Assembly: GCF_017591425.1 (NCBI RefSeq)
Contig: NW_024465885.1
Location: forward strand, 33,984,501-34,048,500
Origin: Ochotona curzoniae
Taxonomy: Eukaryota > Chordata > Mammalia > Lagomorpha > Ochotonidae
Direction of reading: 5' to 3'
DNA: 64,000 nt
This document shows positions 37,691 to 48,017 of the stretch, piece after piece. The translations under genes were made by a program, and so were the position numbers. The number at the start of each line of letters is the position of its first letter. Within the stretch, counting starts at the first letter, position 1. The notes under the pieces were generated by a model. The model worked only from the letters and a program-made list of their open reading frames with translations. It ran no database searches and had not been told where the DNA came from.

Positions 37691-40420
37691 TGAATTAATT
37701 AATTTTATTTATTTTATTTTATTAATTTATTTCTTACATATTTCATTAGGGTGCAAAGGGTCAAGGGCTACAGGAAGGTGGGTAAGACCATTGTTTCCAC
37801 ACTAATATCATACTTTTCCCTGTATCTGGGGTCAGGGGAGAAACAAAGGGAGAAGCCCCACCCAGCTTCCCACCCATCCCAGTTCCCTGATGTGCGGCCT
37901 GCTCCGAGGGTCCTGCTCAAGCAGTTTTGATAGTTCAACAATTCTAAATTGCTGCCATTCTCACCGTTCCAAGCAAGATGAAATCTCTTCAGAATCCACT
38001 GGCTGACATAGTCTCTTCATGGGTGGGGTTCTGAAATCAGCAGTTCAGTTGGAAGGATCTCCAAAGAAGCTTTGTCTGAGGTTCTCCCAGACCTGATTCT
38101 TGTGTGTGCTTGCCAGTAGAAGGTCCAGCACTGACCATCGCTCCAATCAGCTTATGCAAATGCTGGTTGTTGCAATTGCTGGGTCAGTTCTGTTTCCAGT
38201 CCTGTCTTCCACACGAACCAATGGTTGTTGCAGACCAGTCCGATCCTTCCCACTTAATACTGGTCCCTCACGCAAATCAGTGGGAGCTGCAGCCTAGTTG
38301 GGATGACTCCCCATATACCCCACCAGACTTGCCTTTTACCCTGGTCCCCATGCTTGCCACTATGTACCACAGACTTGTTCCGTCTGTCCAACATCCCATT
38401 TAGCTCTTGCACATGTTATTGGGCATTGAAGTCTAGTTCAACCCAACCAACCTACTATCCAGCCCACACACATACTGGTGAGTGCCCTTCTGTCTAGCTA
38501 CCCCTGCCCCAGTTTTGGTGCTCTCCAGTGGGAGTGGTAACCCAAAAGGGAGGTGCCCACTATTTCCCCCCTAGGCCACCCCCACTCCCTGATTATGCAC
38601 TCTCCAGGTGGTTCTGGAGTTTAACTTGACAGATTTAGCCCCCAGTGCCAGCCTCTGCCAGCTGATGCTGTGGCAAAGCCCAACCCACTCAAATTTTTGC
38701 TTACACCAATCGGGACAGTCAGACCAACATGGATTTTCCATGATTTAGCTCACATGAGTCCCACAGGTGTTGTAGCTCTGCCTGGTCTGGTCTGCCCCCA
38801 TTCCATCTCACACTCTCCAGTGGGAGTAGCTGTCCAGCAGGGAAGCCCACATTTCCCCTGCCTTCCTGGTTCTCACCTGTGCTATTTGTGTGATGCAGTG
38901 ACATCTGGTATGGCTCACCTCACCTTGGCATTCCATAATGTGCACTGGTTTGTGTCGTGACTAAATCTGGCCCGACCCACACTCTGGTACTCAGTTTTGC
39001 CTGCGGATAATGTGAACTGGTTCATCTTGGTCTGCTCCCAATCTTTCCCGAATGTATGCCAGTGGGTATCTTTCTCTTGCCTGGTCTAGATTGCTCTCTA
39101 TCATGGTTGCTGTGCTCACTTGCAGGGACTGTGTCCTAACAGAGGAGTGTCCCAAGCTTCTCCATCAGAACCTCTCCCTATGCCAGATCTTGTGCGTAGT
39201 GGTGGGTCCATGGTTCAGCCCTCCTAGCTGGCCTTCAAACCATTCCGGTTCTTACTGTTGGATGTTTTTGCCCAGCAAAGACTTGTTCATACCCAGAGAT
39301 TGCTCACACATGGCTCAGTAGAGGCAGACACCTAGCCTAATCCATCCTACATCTACCCAGGTTCTCCTGTGCACCAGATGGTGCTGGCATCTAGCCTGAA
39401 TAGGTGTGCCCAGCCCCAGTTCACACACTTGTGCTAGGGGAGATTGCAGCCATATCCAGACTACAATTTAGCCCCCACTCTGGCTCCTGCACTCTCCCAT
39501 GGGAACCCCAACCCAGCAAGGGTGTACTCTCACAGCTACCCAACTGAGCCTATTTCCAACCCTAGATTACGCACCAGTAATTGCTGTGACTCAATTGGCT
39601 TAGCCCCTTACCTATTTCAGCCTTTGCCTTCAGTGCTGTAGGCTAGTATCCCTGGCTCATGCAGACCAATTGGTGTAAGAGCCTAGTTTGGCATGACCTG
39701 TGCTCCATCCTGATTTCATTCTTCCTTGTGAGTTGAGGTTTGCTTGGCCCTACCCGTTCCACCCCCTTCCAGTTGAAGCTCAGCCCACCCCACATCCTAT
39801 TTTAGGATGCACATTTGGGGGCTGCTGCCTTGACCTGCCCAGACTGTTGTCAGTTCCTTTTCCTGTAAGTGATGCAGATCCCATCGTCACACCTAGGTCA
39901 GCCCATCACCATCACAGTTTGCGAGCTAACATCCTGGACTTTTATTTCCACAGGGTTGGGCCCACACTTCTCCCACAGAATCTACCCCTGCTCCTGATTC
40001 TCTTGTGTCCTGGTCAGTGTCTTGACACTGACTGGTGTTACCCGTCCACTGTTTCACCAGTCAGTGGATACTGGTTCCTAGCCCTGCCAGACAGGCCCCC
40101 ATTCTTAGCTTTGGTGTGGACTGCTGTGTGGCAGTCAGTGATGCTCTATGCTAACGGCCCACCTCCAGATTCCCATTTGGGCTGGTGAATCAGTCTGACC
40201 CAAATAGATCTTATGGATACTTCCCTCCAAACCACCAGGTCTCAGTACCCACGCTTGCCAGAAAGTTTGTGACCCTGTTGCTGGGAATCACCCAGAATTC
40301 ATTCCTCACCTACACTCACACTGGTCTTATCCATGGATGTCCCTATGCAGCAATTACATATCCTAAACACCCCAGAGCTCACCACCAGGGGGGCAGTAGG
40401 TAGAGCCTAGCTGCAAAAGC

Positions 40421-40800
40421 CTAGGACTCAGTCATTGCCTTTTGGCAGTAACTTTGGCCTGAGTCCTCAGCATTGAGTCTGGGCTGGCTGGGGCAGCCCC
40501 TAGAGCTGCCACACTGCAGGGAGCTGCTTTTGTTCCAGCACAACGGTAAAACACTGCCCAAACCCTTCCTGCCGCAAGATGTTAGTGGCAGGGCAGAGCC
40601 AGGGCCTTAATCCAGTTCCCACGTTTTCCTCGTGGTATACTTACCCTGAGGGAAGAGATCTCTCGGGCCTAGAGAAAGCCTAGGACTAGGTCACTGCCTG
40701 CTGGGAGTGACTTTGGCCTGGGTCCCCAGCATTGAGTCCACCCTGGCTGGGGCACCTCCCACAGCTGCCATAGAGCTAGTTTTGCCCCAGCCCCATGGCC
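40421..40800. repeat. Imperfect direct repeat, 259-bp offset
   Basis: The block starting 'ctaggactcagtcattgcc' at 40421 recurs as 'ctaggactaggtcactgcc' at 40680. Both continue with 'actttggcctg', 'cagcattgagtc' and 'ctggctggggca'. It lies inside the composite repeat. Confidence 0.85.

Positions 40801-40801
<1 letters not shown>

Positions 40802-40850
<49 letters not shown>
40802..40850. repeat. (AC)n microsatellite
   Basis: A pure AC run of about 49 bases inside the composite repeat. Confidence 0.97.
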
Positions 40851-40854
<4 letters not shown>

Positions 40855-41314
40855 CCCATTTAGACATTGCTGGCTTTGTACATCTGTATTGAGCAAATTT
40901 TTCCAAGGTCTGTTGGCTGACCCAAGTATACCTTTAAGCATCCACAGGCCAAGGAATGTGAGGCCAAGTTCATCCTCTGAGGAGGCACTGCACATCCTCT
41001 GCTGGCAGAGATGAGCTGACTAGCATGTCCCCCATGTACATCTCAGCATGCTATCCATTCATTTGGGTCTCTGAGGTACCATCAATAAACTGTCCCCTAT
41101 CGTTGGGTGCTGATGTCGTTTGACAGAAAGGAGTAATTCCCTCCTCTTACCACACCAAGGAGAAAAACAAAAAATGAAACCTTTGTCCCACCCAAATTGT
41201 TACATTGTTTGACCCTGATCACCCTAATTGGAAACCCACATGGGTGTGCACCCTCCTTTGTTATGTAAACAATATGTAAAAAATAATGTAAAAAGAAAAA
41301 GAAAACATTAGGAG

Positions 41315-41332
41315 CAAATGCATACTCTGCAC
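41315..41332. repeat. Direct repeat (left) flanking U2 pseudogene
   Basis: Left copy of an 18-base direct repeat, matching 16 of 18 bases with 41363-41380. Confidence 0.85.
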
Positions 41333-41362
41333 GTGATCTTAGCCAAAAGGCCGAGAAACAAT
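41333..41362 (-). pseudogene. U2 snRNA retropseudogene, 3'-truncated
   Basis: The reverse complement matches the first 29-30 nucleotides of U2 snRNA. The long core 'ttctcggccttttggctaag' carries on into 'atca', and the differences are at U2 positions 3 and 5 (both C to T). The match stops abruptly, so the branch-site region, Sm site and the rest of U2 are absent and it cannot function. An 18-base direct repeat flanks it (41315-41332 and 41363-41380). Truncated, direct-repeat-flanked copies are a known class of U-snRNA pseudogenes made by reverse transcription. Confidence 0.88.
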
Positions 41363-41380
41363 CAAATGCACACTCTGTAC
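41363..41380. repeat. Direct repeat (right) flanking U2 pseudogene
   Basis: Right copy of the 18-base duplication. The two differences are t/c and c/t transitions. Confidence 0.85.
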
Positions 41381-41587
41381 ATTAAGACTCAATGGAGGGC
41401 AGGACAGGGTGCAGTTAACTCTCGTTGTCTATGCTGTATCACTGTTGCAGAAGAGTAATTGAAAATAAACTTGGAAATGTACATTTTTAATATACTTGTA
41501 TACAACTGATTTATTTGGTGACAAATATTGATTTAGAAGATTTTTAAATGGGGGAATGGAATTGTAAGCATCCATTAAGCAGGTGGG

Positions 41588-41593
41588 GAAATA
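41588..41593. repeat. Target-site duplication of solo LTR (left)
   Basis: GAAATA immediately before the LTR end. It is identical to 42056-42061. Confidence 0.85.
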
Positions 41594-42055
41594 TGTCCCA
41601 ACCTGCAGGACATGACGCTCAAACCCTGAGGGTGGACTGGGAATGCTGGTCTGCTAGCCTCCAGACTGCTGGCCCAAGAAACACACGGACACACGTACTT
41701 GGTGAAAAAGAGTGCCTCATGTTCTTTATTTACTCTCTCTCTCTCTCTCTCTATGTATATATATATATATATGTATATAACTTCTTCTCTAGGGGAGGAG
41801 GGGACGGGGAGGGGTTTCCTGGAAGTAATTATCTTCATTGAAATGGGGAAGGAACTAATAATCTATATTGAAACAGGGAGGAACAAATCATCTGAACAGA
41901 AACAAGGGTGGAGGTTCTGTTCCACTTGCTCTACACAGGATGTTCTGGCCTAATATCCTGCTTGCTGTGGCCCTGCTTGCCCAAGGCAGGCTTTGCAATG
42001 CGACAGGCTGTCACGTAGGCCAAGTCTAAGGTCCATAAGTCCGTGGCTCCTAACA
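41594..42055 (-). mobile_element. Solo LTR of an endogenous retrovirus, class II (ERVK-like)
   Basis: This is a 462-bp element read on the minus strand. It begins TGTTAGGAGCCACGG and ends GGTTGGGACA, so it has TG...CA ends. A perfect 6-base target duplication GAAATA lies at 41588-41593 and 42056-42061; six bases is the size typical of betaretrovirus-like class II elements. In order on the minus strand there is a U3, a TATA-rich segment (41753-41780), a GA run and an AATAAA polyadenylation signal (41730-41725). No retroviral coding sequence is adjacent on either side, so this is a recombined solo LTR and there are no viral genes. Confidence 0.85.
41733..41780. repeat. (CT)n(AT)n microsatellite inside the LTR
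   Basis: A CT run at 41733-41752 followed by an AT-rich run. It lies between the polyadenylation signal and the TATA region of the LTR. Confidence 0.93.
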
Positions 42056-42061
42056 GAAATA
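42056..42061. repeat. Target-site duplication of solo LTR (right)
   Basis: GAAATA immediately after the LTR end. Confidence 0.85.
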
Positions 42062-42240
42062 TTTATTTTTGCATTTGAAAGAGATATATAAAAAATTCCT
42101 CTTCTTATGGTTCAGTCCTCCACAGAATCACAACGCACAACACGGGGTTGGGAATGTAGTGACAATCAAGAATTGAATTCAGGTCTTACAGACACCCAAT
42201 TACATTATCACCACTGTCTCTCAGGGTTAACATTAGCAGT
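42062..42240 (-). repeat. CSINE fragment, old
   Basis: 'tttttgcatttgaaagagat', 'aagaattgaattcaggtc' and 'accactgtctctcaggg' follow the reversed CSINE order. The LTR may have inserted at its tail end. Confidence 0.45.
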
Positions 42241-42249
42241 AGAATGGAG

Positions 42250-43380
42250 TTAATAGATGTTGGAACAGAGTTTTAAACTCAGGTATTCAAACATGGGATA
42301 TTGTCACTTCAGCATATATCTTAAATATCTGCCCTGTCTGAAAATACTCTGAAGAGACAATAAAGAGATAAAAATAAGAAAAAAAGCAGATGTATGCAGG
42401 TGAATAACCCAGTTTAAGATTAATAAATGTTTTAAAAATGTAAGCACAATATATAGAAGTGTTATTTCTGAAGTTACTGTGGAAGAAATTCACAGTTGAT
42501 TGGCAGTCATAAAATGAATGTATGAGCAAATTTTGGTTCAAATGAAATTCAGTTTGCATATAGTAAGGTTGAAATTTATGCAATCTGGCAATTTAACTGA
42601 GGGTTGGATAGAGCAGGATTTAGTTTCAAGGAAGTATAGATTGAAGAGTCAAACAGAAATGTGAGTGAACTATGTGAAATAAAGGGTCTTAGAAGAGAAA
42701 ATAGAAGTAGACAATCAGGAGCAGGATGGTAATTTTTCATTTTCTCTCAATTTTAATGTTTCTCTTCTTTGGAGGCATGCTTCAGTTTATTTCCAATGTA
42801 GGAAATTCCTATCACTAGGCTTCAAATTGCAGTTCCCAGTAACCATATCTAAGTCTTCTTATAGAAAAGAAATTCTCAATTCAATGATTTGCTCTGTTAA
42901 CCTCACCTCATTTGCATTGAATTTTCCAAGCGTGTTAGATTCTCCTTTAAAGAAAAAACCTTCTTTGAATTTTCACAAAAATTTATATCCCGTATGCTTT
43001 CGAGGCGCTCTGCCTTGGTTCTGCTAATGGTCTTATTTTTTTTCTTGGACTTTTGTTTACTGTTTTTTCTTTAAAATACTTTGCTTTTATACTTGTGTTG
43101 TTGTTAAGTGCTATGCCTTTTCTCTGTGTTAAGAAATTTGGCATAAAATAAGATATAGTAAGAAACAGAAGAAAAAATATGTAGCCTAGCCTGGGTTTTC
43201 CAAAAAGATATCTGAAAAAAGAATTTATTTAGTGATGCTTGGGAAGAAAAGACATATATTTTTTGAGAGCTATAGTAACACATTTGATAATCCTATGCTG
43301 AAAGCTATGGTGTGCACCTTTATCAGATTTATATCCCAGGTTTCATTTCTTTTAATATTTTCAAGTTAGTTAATCATGAC
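42250..43380. other. Intronic sequence, no recognised feature
   Basis: AT-rich. No exon was recognised. Confidence 0.5.
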
Positions 43381-43389
43381 ATATATTTA

Positions 43390-43690
43390 AAAGTTGTTTT
43401 TACTTATTTATATTATTGAAAAGGCAACAAAAGAGAGGAAGGGAGTAAAGAAAAACTTGCACACACAAAGAGAGGCAGAGAGAGAGAGAGAGAGCTGTAA
43501 GACAAAAAAGAGATCTTCCATATGCTAGCTCACTCTCCAAATGCGCATGCCAACCAGAATTCAGCCAAGTTAAAGACAAGGTAAGCTGGAAGTTGAGCCT
43601 AAATTGGGAATTAAGTCATGACTCAAACCAGGAAAATCAGTTCAGAAGTTGGGCATCACAAATAACATCTCAACTTCCACCAAGCTTCTA
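43390..43690 (-). repeat. CSINE, diverged
   Basis: 'ttacttatttatattattga', a GA-rich run at 43468-43494, 'gatcttccatatgctagctc', 'actctccaaatgcgc' and 'ggaagttgagcctaaattgg'. Confidence 0.7.
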
Positions 43691-43900
43691 TGTATAATTC
43701 ATATTCTTAATTTAAAATGTGGGTTTTACTATTTTTTTTATGCTTCATGGTTCATTTTCTCCTATTTCATACTTGCTATTGCTTGCATTACCTGTTCACA
43801 TAGCATTGTTTTGTCATGCATTTAATATCAGAATGTGAATTTAAACAAAACCTTGCATATAAAACTTTGGGGCAATTTTAACTGTTGATGAGGTCCTTGT

Positions 43901-43904
<4 letters not shown>

Positions 43905-43942
<38 letters not shown>
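43905..43942. repeat. (GT)19 microsatellite
   Basis: An uninterrupted GT run. Confidence 0.97.
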
Positions 43943-43945
<3 letters not shown>

Positions 43946-43999
43946 CACCAGAGCTGAAATTCTCCACCTGGGATTCACCAAAGAAAATAAACATGTAGC

Positions 44000-44298
44000 G
44001 CCCTGCGCGATGGCGCAGTGGTTAAGGTCCTCACCTTGCACGCCCGGGATCCCATATGGGCGCCGGTTCTAATCCCTGCAGCCCCGCTTCCCGTCCAGCT
44101 CCCTGCCTGTGGCCCGGGAAAGCAGTCCAGGATGGCCCAAAGCTTTGGGACCCTGCACCCCTGTGGGAGACCCAGAAGAGGCTCCTGGCTTTGGATTGGC
44201 TCAGCTCCAGCAGTTGCAACCGCGAAGATCTTCCTCTCTGTCTCTCCTCTCTGTATATCTGACTTTCCAATAAAAATAAAATAAATCTTAAAAAAAAA
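44000..44298 (+). repeat. CSINE, youngest full-length copy, with target duplication
   Basis: It starts 'gccctgcgcgatggcgcag', with a tRNA-type A box at 44011-44021 (tggcgcagtgg) and a B-box region at 44065-44075 (ggttctaatcc). The body and CT-rich end are well kept, followed by 'ataaatctt' and a run of A. The sequence 'aaacatgtagc' occurs just before it (43989-43999) and again after the A tail (about 44299-44309), which is a target-site duplication. It lies about 1 kb upstream of NCAM2 exon 2. Several ORFs of 66-109 codons on both strands are repeat frames. Confidence 0.95.
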
Positions 44299-44309
44299 AA
44301 ACATGTAGC

Positions 44310-45274
44310 CAAAATTAAATGTATCTGAACTAATCTAATAGAATCAGTTCATTTGTCTGTCAAATGAATGATTTAATTTTCCTTTGTGTTCTGTTAGGGT
44401 ATTCTCCTGGTCCAATATTAACTGGTGTTCTGTGGCATTTTATGATACAGGAATCTGTGCTCATCTAAATAAGCTTTGGATTACTGTTACCATCACATTC
44501 TCAGTACAAATTTTTACCTTGATTTAATATTATTTTTAAGTATTACTTACAATTCCAGCATTTTATTAAAAGGTCAATTATTTGGTCTTGAAAGCAAGGG
44601 ATAATGGCACATTTTCTAGAATCGGTGTACTATTTTTTCCACTATAATAGAAATGCATCTGTCAATTTTTACAATAAACTGTTAATGATAGAAAAATTGT
44701 AGAATATGCAGCTATTTTCTTTTAAATCTAACCTTTTGAAATAGCATGTCTCTCCTGTCATTTATTACTGCTCTTTAATATAACATAATTTAATATCTTG
44801 TGAAAATCAGTGTGAATTCAAGTTTTATACAGCAATGTTTCCTCCACTGCATGTGCAAATGACATAGTTAGCAGCCAAAATGTAATTTTTATATAATCTT
44901 TATTACTGGATTATTGTTAATTACTGGATGACTGTGTAGCTTTACTCATTCCAACAAAGTTCAACTTTGGGGTAAAATTTTTACTTACATGTTGCCCAAC
45001 TTAGTATTATATGTAAAGCATTGTGAGTATGAATTATGAGTTCCCTGGTAATGAAATTTGCTTGATTTACAAAATTTTAATGTTTTAAATTGTGAATAAG
45101 TGTTTGATTTCATTTAGTTGTGAAATGCATAGTCATATAAACATGTATTTGCTGGATATTTGCTTTTAAAATCTGAGAGTTGCTTGATGTTTGGATTGCA
45201 TCTTACATATTATTTAATAAAATATTAGATCTTCATATGCAAAAACCAATTAATTGTTTCTCAATTTTTTTCAG
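44310..45274. other. Last kilobase of NCAM2 intron 1
   Basis: AT-rich. It ends in the pyrimidine tract and TCAG acceptor of exon 2. No other feature was recognised. Confidence 0.6.
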
Positions 45275-45349
45275 CTCTTCTTCAAGTGACAATTTCACTT
45301 AGCAAAGTAGAGCTTAGCGTGGGTGAATCTAAATTCTTCACCTGCACAG
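45275..45349 (+). CDS. NCAM2: NCAM2 exon 2 (start of mature protein, first half of Ig domain 1)
   Basis: This is a 75-bp internal exon of a homophilic neural cell-surface adhesion protein of the immunoglobulin superfamily. It is bounded by a pyrimidine-rich acceptor ending TCAG (45271-45274) and a GTATGT donor at 45350. It is read in phase 1: two bases complete an Ala codon begun in the previous exon, then 24 codons, then one base. The product reads [18 protein letters not shown] followed by KFFTCT, which I recognise as the N-terminus of mature NCAM2. NCAM1 has a related but different start (LQVDIVPSQGEISVGES). The Cys of FFTC is the first half of the Ig1 disulfide (about residue 42); its partner is in the next exon. 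The signal-peptide exon is not in the window. I recognised the family from memory of the human protein, and the identity is nearly unbroken. Confidence 0.96.
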
Positions 45350-47054
45350 GTATGTATTTTCACAAATATTTTCAGAATCCTTTCAGTTTTTACTATTGAC
45401 AAAATAAAAATAGTTAAAAAAATTATCTGACAAAGAACCCTTATGCTTAGGTTTCCAATAATTAGAAAAGTGTCAATTTTGGATATCATATTATGGATTG
45501 TGTATTTTAAGTGTTGCTTTCTTAATTTTAGCAGCCAATGGTGTATTTTATTTGAATATAACATTATGAAAGAAAATCTATACATTATAACTTAAATGTT
45601 TAAATATTATTCCTTCTTAATAGTAATATTAGATGATTGCAAATATTATAACTACTTTATAAGAACATGATAATTGTCTTAGATATGGTACACTGCAGTA
45701 TTACACCTGAATGAAAACCTTAGGACAGAGTTCTTACGTTTGAAAGATGAATATTCACTTAGAAATACTATTTAATCAAGAAAACTTTTATAAGTTTTTT
45801 GTGGTTGTTCATTTAGGATATATTATGAAATCAATATTTGCATATGGGCCTTTTCAAGCAGAAACACAGAACTCATTCAGAAGACACTTAGACTTTAGAT
45901 TCAAATTCAATGTTTATAAAGCTGACCACTAGGTACATTCTATAGCACTTTAGATTAATTATATTCATATTGTGAATATAACTGTTAAGAGTTAAGATTT
46001 AAAACATATTTTCTCATTCCAATTTTTGTTTTAAATTGTTTCTGTTCATGACATAATAATTAAAAGTGATTGAAACTAATCGTCCTGACGTATGACTTCG
46101 CCTAAACCTTCTTTTTCATGCTTTTACTCAAGCATGCCTAATTTGTCATGTAAAGCAGTATAATTTGTTTTGAAATTCATATCATAGCAAAAAATAAGAA
46201 GGAATCATTTTCTTCAATGTGGCCCTGCAGATGTTGGTTAACTTCATGTATCTTACTCAGTGCTTTTGAGTTAATAATGTATGTTGCTTCCACAAATTAT
46301 CTCTGAAGCAATTAGGTAAAATACATCTTCTGGTGAAAACATAACAAGCTTCAGCTTAGAAGCTGAAGGAAGAAGATAATAAGCTAGATTCTGAATTGGA
46401 AAGCTGAAATAACTGTATACTCTATAATGATTTATTTATAATTCCTTAACTATATAAGTACCAATTAAATGCATTTTAATTATCAGGTGATTAAATAGTT
46501 AAGAGTTTCATATTGAAATGATGAAACTACCCATGTTGCTGAAAGAAAGGGAAGATTTGAACTCCATTTTAAAAATGGTCATTAGCTTAATGTATGCAAG
46601 TATAGCAACTTGGAAACTTGATCTAGAAGCCCATATTATCAAAGAGTAAATCATATTTTGTTATTTGCAATGTTGTAAGTTCTGCTTACTTTGGGAGAAA
46701 AAGTGATACCATATTTTCCTGATGGAGATTGATTGAGCATGTGACATAATGTTATCTAACAAGTGTTGTTCATAATCTAGCTCAATGGACAATTCCATTT
46801 TAGAAGCTTAAGTTCTTGTAAGAGCTTCTGGATTTTTTATACTTGTTGGAGATCGAGTCCTTTGTGTGGCATCAGCAAAGATGAATATTTGTGCAAACAT
46901 TTGTGTTTACTTTTAATTCTGTAAGATTTTTAGATTTCTTGTCTTTCATTTATTGTTTATTAAATTGTCATAATGGTTTCATATTGGTAAGAGGTAGTGC
47001 CAAAGCAATACTTAGAACATATTTTGAAACATTTGTTTTCCCGTGACTCTGCAG
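45350..47054 (+). other. NCAM2: NCAM2 intron 2
   Basis: A 1,705-bp intron with GTATGT...TCTGCAG ends. It is AT-rich and no SINE was recognised in it. Confidence 0.9.
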
Positions 47055-47261
47055 CAATTGGTGAACCAGAGAGTATAGATTGGTATAATCCTCAAGGAGA
47101 GAAGATAATTTCAACACAGAGGGTGGTGGTGCAGAAGGAAGGCGTTAGGTCAAGATTAACTATCTACAATGCAAATATAGAAGATGCAGGAATATATCGC
47201 TGTCAAGCAACAGATGCCAAAGGACAAACACAGGAAGCAACAGTAGTTTTGGAAATTTACC
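47055..47261 (+). CDS. NCAM2: NCAM2 exon 3 (second half of Ig domain 1)
   Basis: This 207-bp exon completes Ig domain 1, which takes part in adhesive contacts at the distal end of the NCAM ectodomain. The acceptor is CTGCAG (47049-47054) and the donor GTAAGT starts at 47262. It is phase 1 at both ends. It encodes [17 protein letters not shown] near the start, with the core Trp of the Ig fold. The run [16 protein letters not shown] contains the Tyr-corner motif D-A-G-I-Y-R-C; its Cys (about residue 93) pairs with the Cys of exon 2. The end, VVLEIY, is the last strand of the domain. An open frame continues upstream to an ATG at 46997, but that part is intron and its residues do not resemble NCAM2. 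The intron before this exon is 1,705 bp and the one after is 1,881 bp. Confidence 0.97.
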
Positions 47262-47499
47262 GTAAGTCATATTTTTTAAAGTTGCATAGTTGATTGAAAT
47301 TGTGCATTAATTACAAAGAAATTGAAAAAATAATATGTTTATGTCAAGAGTGGCTCTTTTACCTTCAAGCAAGATTAAGAGATTTGCATGATCTGCCTTT
47401 CAATGCTTAATGTTTATGCATTAATTCAAATTTTACTTTGTAACAACTCACTATTTCACATACACATTTATCTTCAGTATTGAGTCACTGATCCCACTA

Positions 47500-47950
47500 G
47501 CTGAAGTTCTCCTGAGTGTCTTGGCCTCAGGATGGAGGGCACAACTTGAGGCTATCACTTTAACTTACTTTATGGAGGGAGTAAGAGAGAAGCAGAGCAG
47601 AAGAGAGTGGTGGGCTTAGAGCTCTACTAGGCTCTCTCTGGCTTGGGCTCAGAGCGTTTGAGACAGAGTGCCCTTCCTCAACCAGCTGGTTGACAACAAT
47701 TTGTCTCTTCAGCTGAGTTCCATTTTATATCCACTGGGACGCTGTCTTTTCTTTAGCTTCTCTCAGTTCTCATTCTCACAGACTACTGAGGGTGGCAGTG
47801 GTGGCATTGAGTGTTGTCTCATACACCTCTCCAGCCAGTCCTAATTCACAAATAAGTTCCATAAACCAATTGATACTGTTCCTTACTCTAAGTTACAAGC
47901 AATTGCATTTCATTAGCTAACACTTCACAAATTACACATAAAGATTAAAC
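47500..47950 (-). mobile_element. Possible LTR-type repeat
   Basis: Composition differs from the flanking intron. On the minus strand a TATA-like 'ggatataaaatgg' is followed by CT-rich sequence. No terminal TG/CA pair or target duplication was identified, so this is tentative. Confidence 0.35.
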
Positions 47951-48017
47951 ATTATGCCAGTTAATATTCCAGACATTTCACATTTTAAGGCACTGGCAAT
48001 AACACACACACACACAT

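Larger units (their letters stand above)
37735..41110 (-). repeat. GC-rich composite repeat, copy 2 (3.4 kb)
   Basis: The left 300 bases resemble the conserved domain at 26590 and 49765: 'agaccattgtttcca', 'cctgtatctggg', 'gggagaagcccc', 'cacccagcttccca', 'atccactggctgaca'. The rest is a C-rich, imperfectly repetitive body. The motif 'ctctccagtgggag' recurs at 38521 and 38813, with a relative at 39492. It has an A/T-rich simple repeat (37680-37735) at the left edge, which on the minus strand would be a 3' A-rich tail. ORFs up to 162 codons occur in several frames with no consistent product. The class is not recognised, and the edges are approximate. Confidence 0.55.
1..45274 (+). other. NCAM2: Probable NCAM2 intron 1 (3' part)
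   Basis: Everything upstream of the first recognised exon contains no other coding exon I can recognise. The next exon upstream in NCAM2 encodes the signal peptide, and intron 1 of this gene is very long in other mammals (known for the gene, not seen here). I saw no CpG-island-like promoter and no signal-peptide exon. The assignment to intron 1 is inference. An intergenic start to the window is possible only if exon 1 was missed. Confidence 0.7.

Noticed and set aside
39700..40188. 162-codon open frame, the longest in the window
   Set aside because: It lies in the C-rich composite repeat, where several frames are open. The product is Pro/Leu-rich without a domain, and neighbouring frames of similar look begin and end arbitrarily.
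37735..41110. CpG island or promoter for a second gene
   Set aside because: The region is C-rich but has few CG dinucleotides, and it resembles other interspersed copies, so a repeat explains it better.
41653..41838. Tyr-Ile repeat frames across the LTR
   Set aside because: Products of the CT/AT microsatellite. No retroviral protein is present.
44011..44075. Possible functional tRNA gene (A and B boxes)
   Set aside because: It is the tRNA-derived head of a CSINE. The sequence does not close into a cloverleaf that I can draw, and it continues into the SINE body.
46997..47054. ATG upstream of NCAM2 exon 3 as a possible start
   Set aside because: The 58 bases before the CTGCAG acceptor are intronic. 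The encoded residues do not match NCAM2, and exon 2 joins perfectly in phase at 47055.
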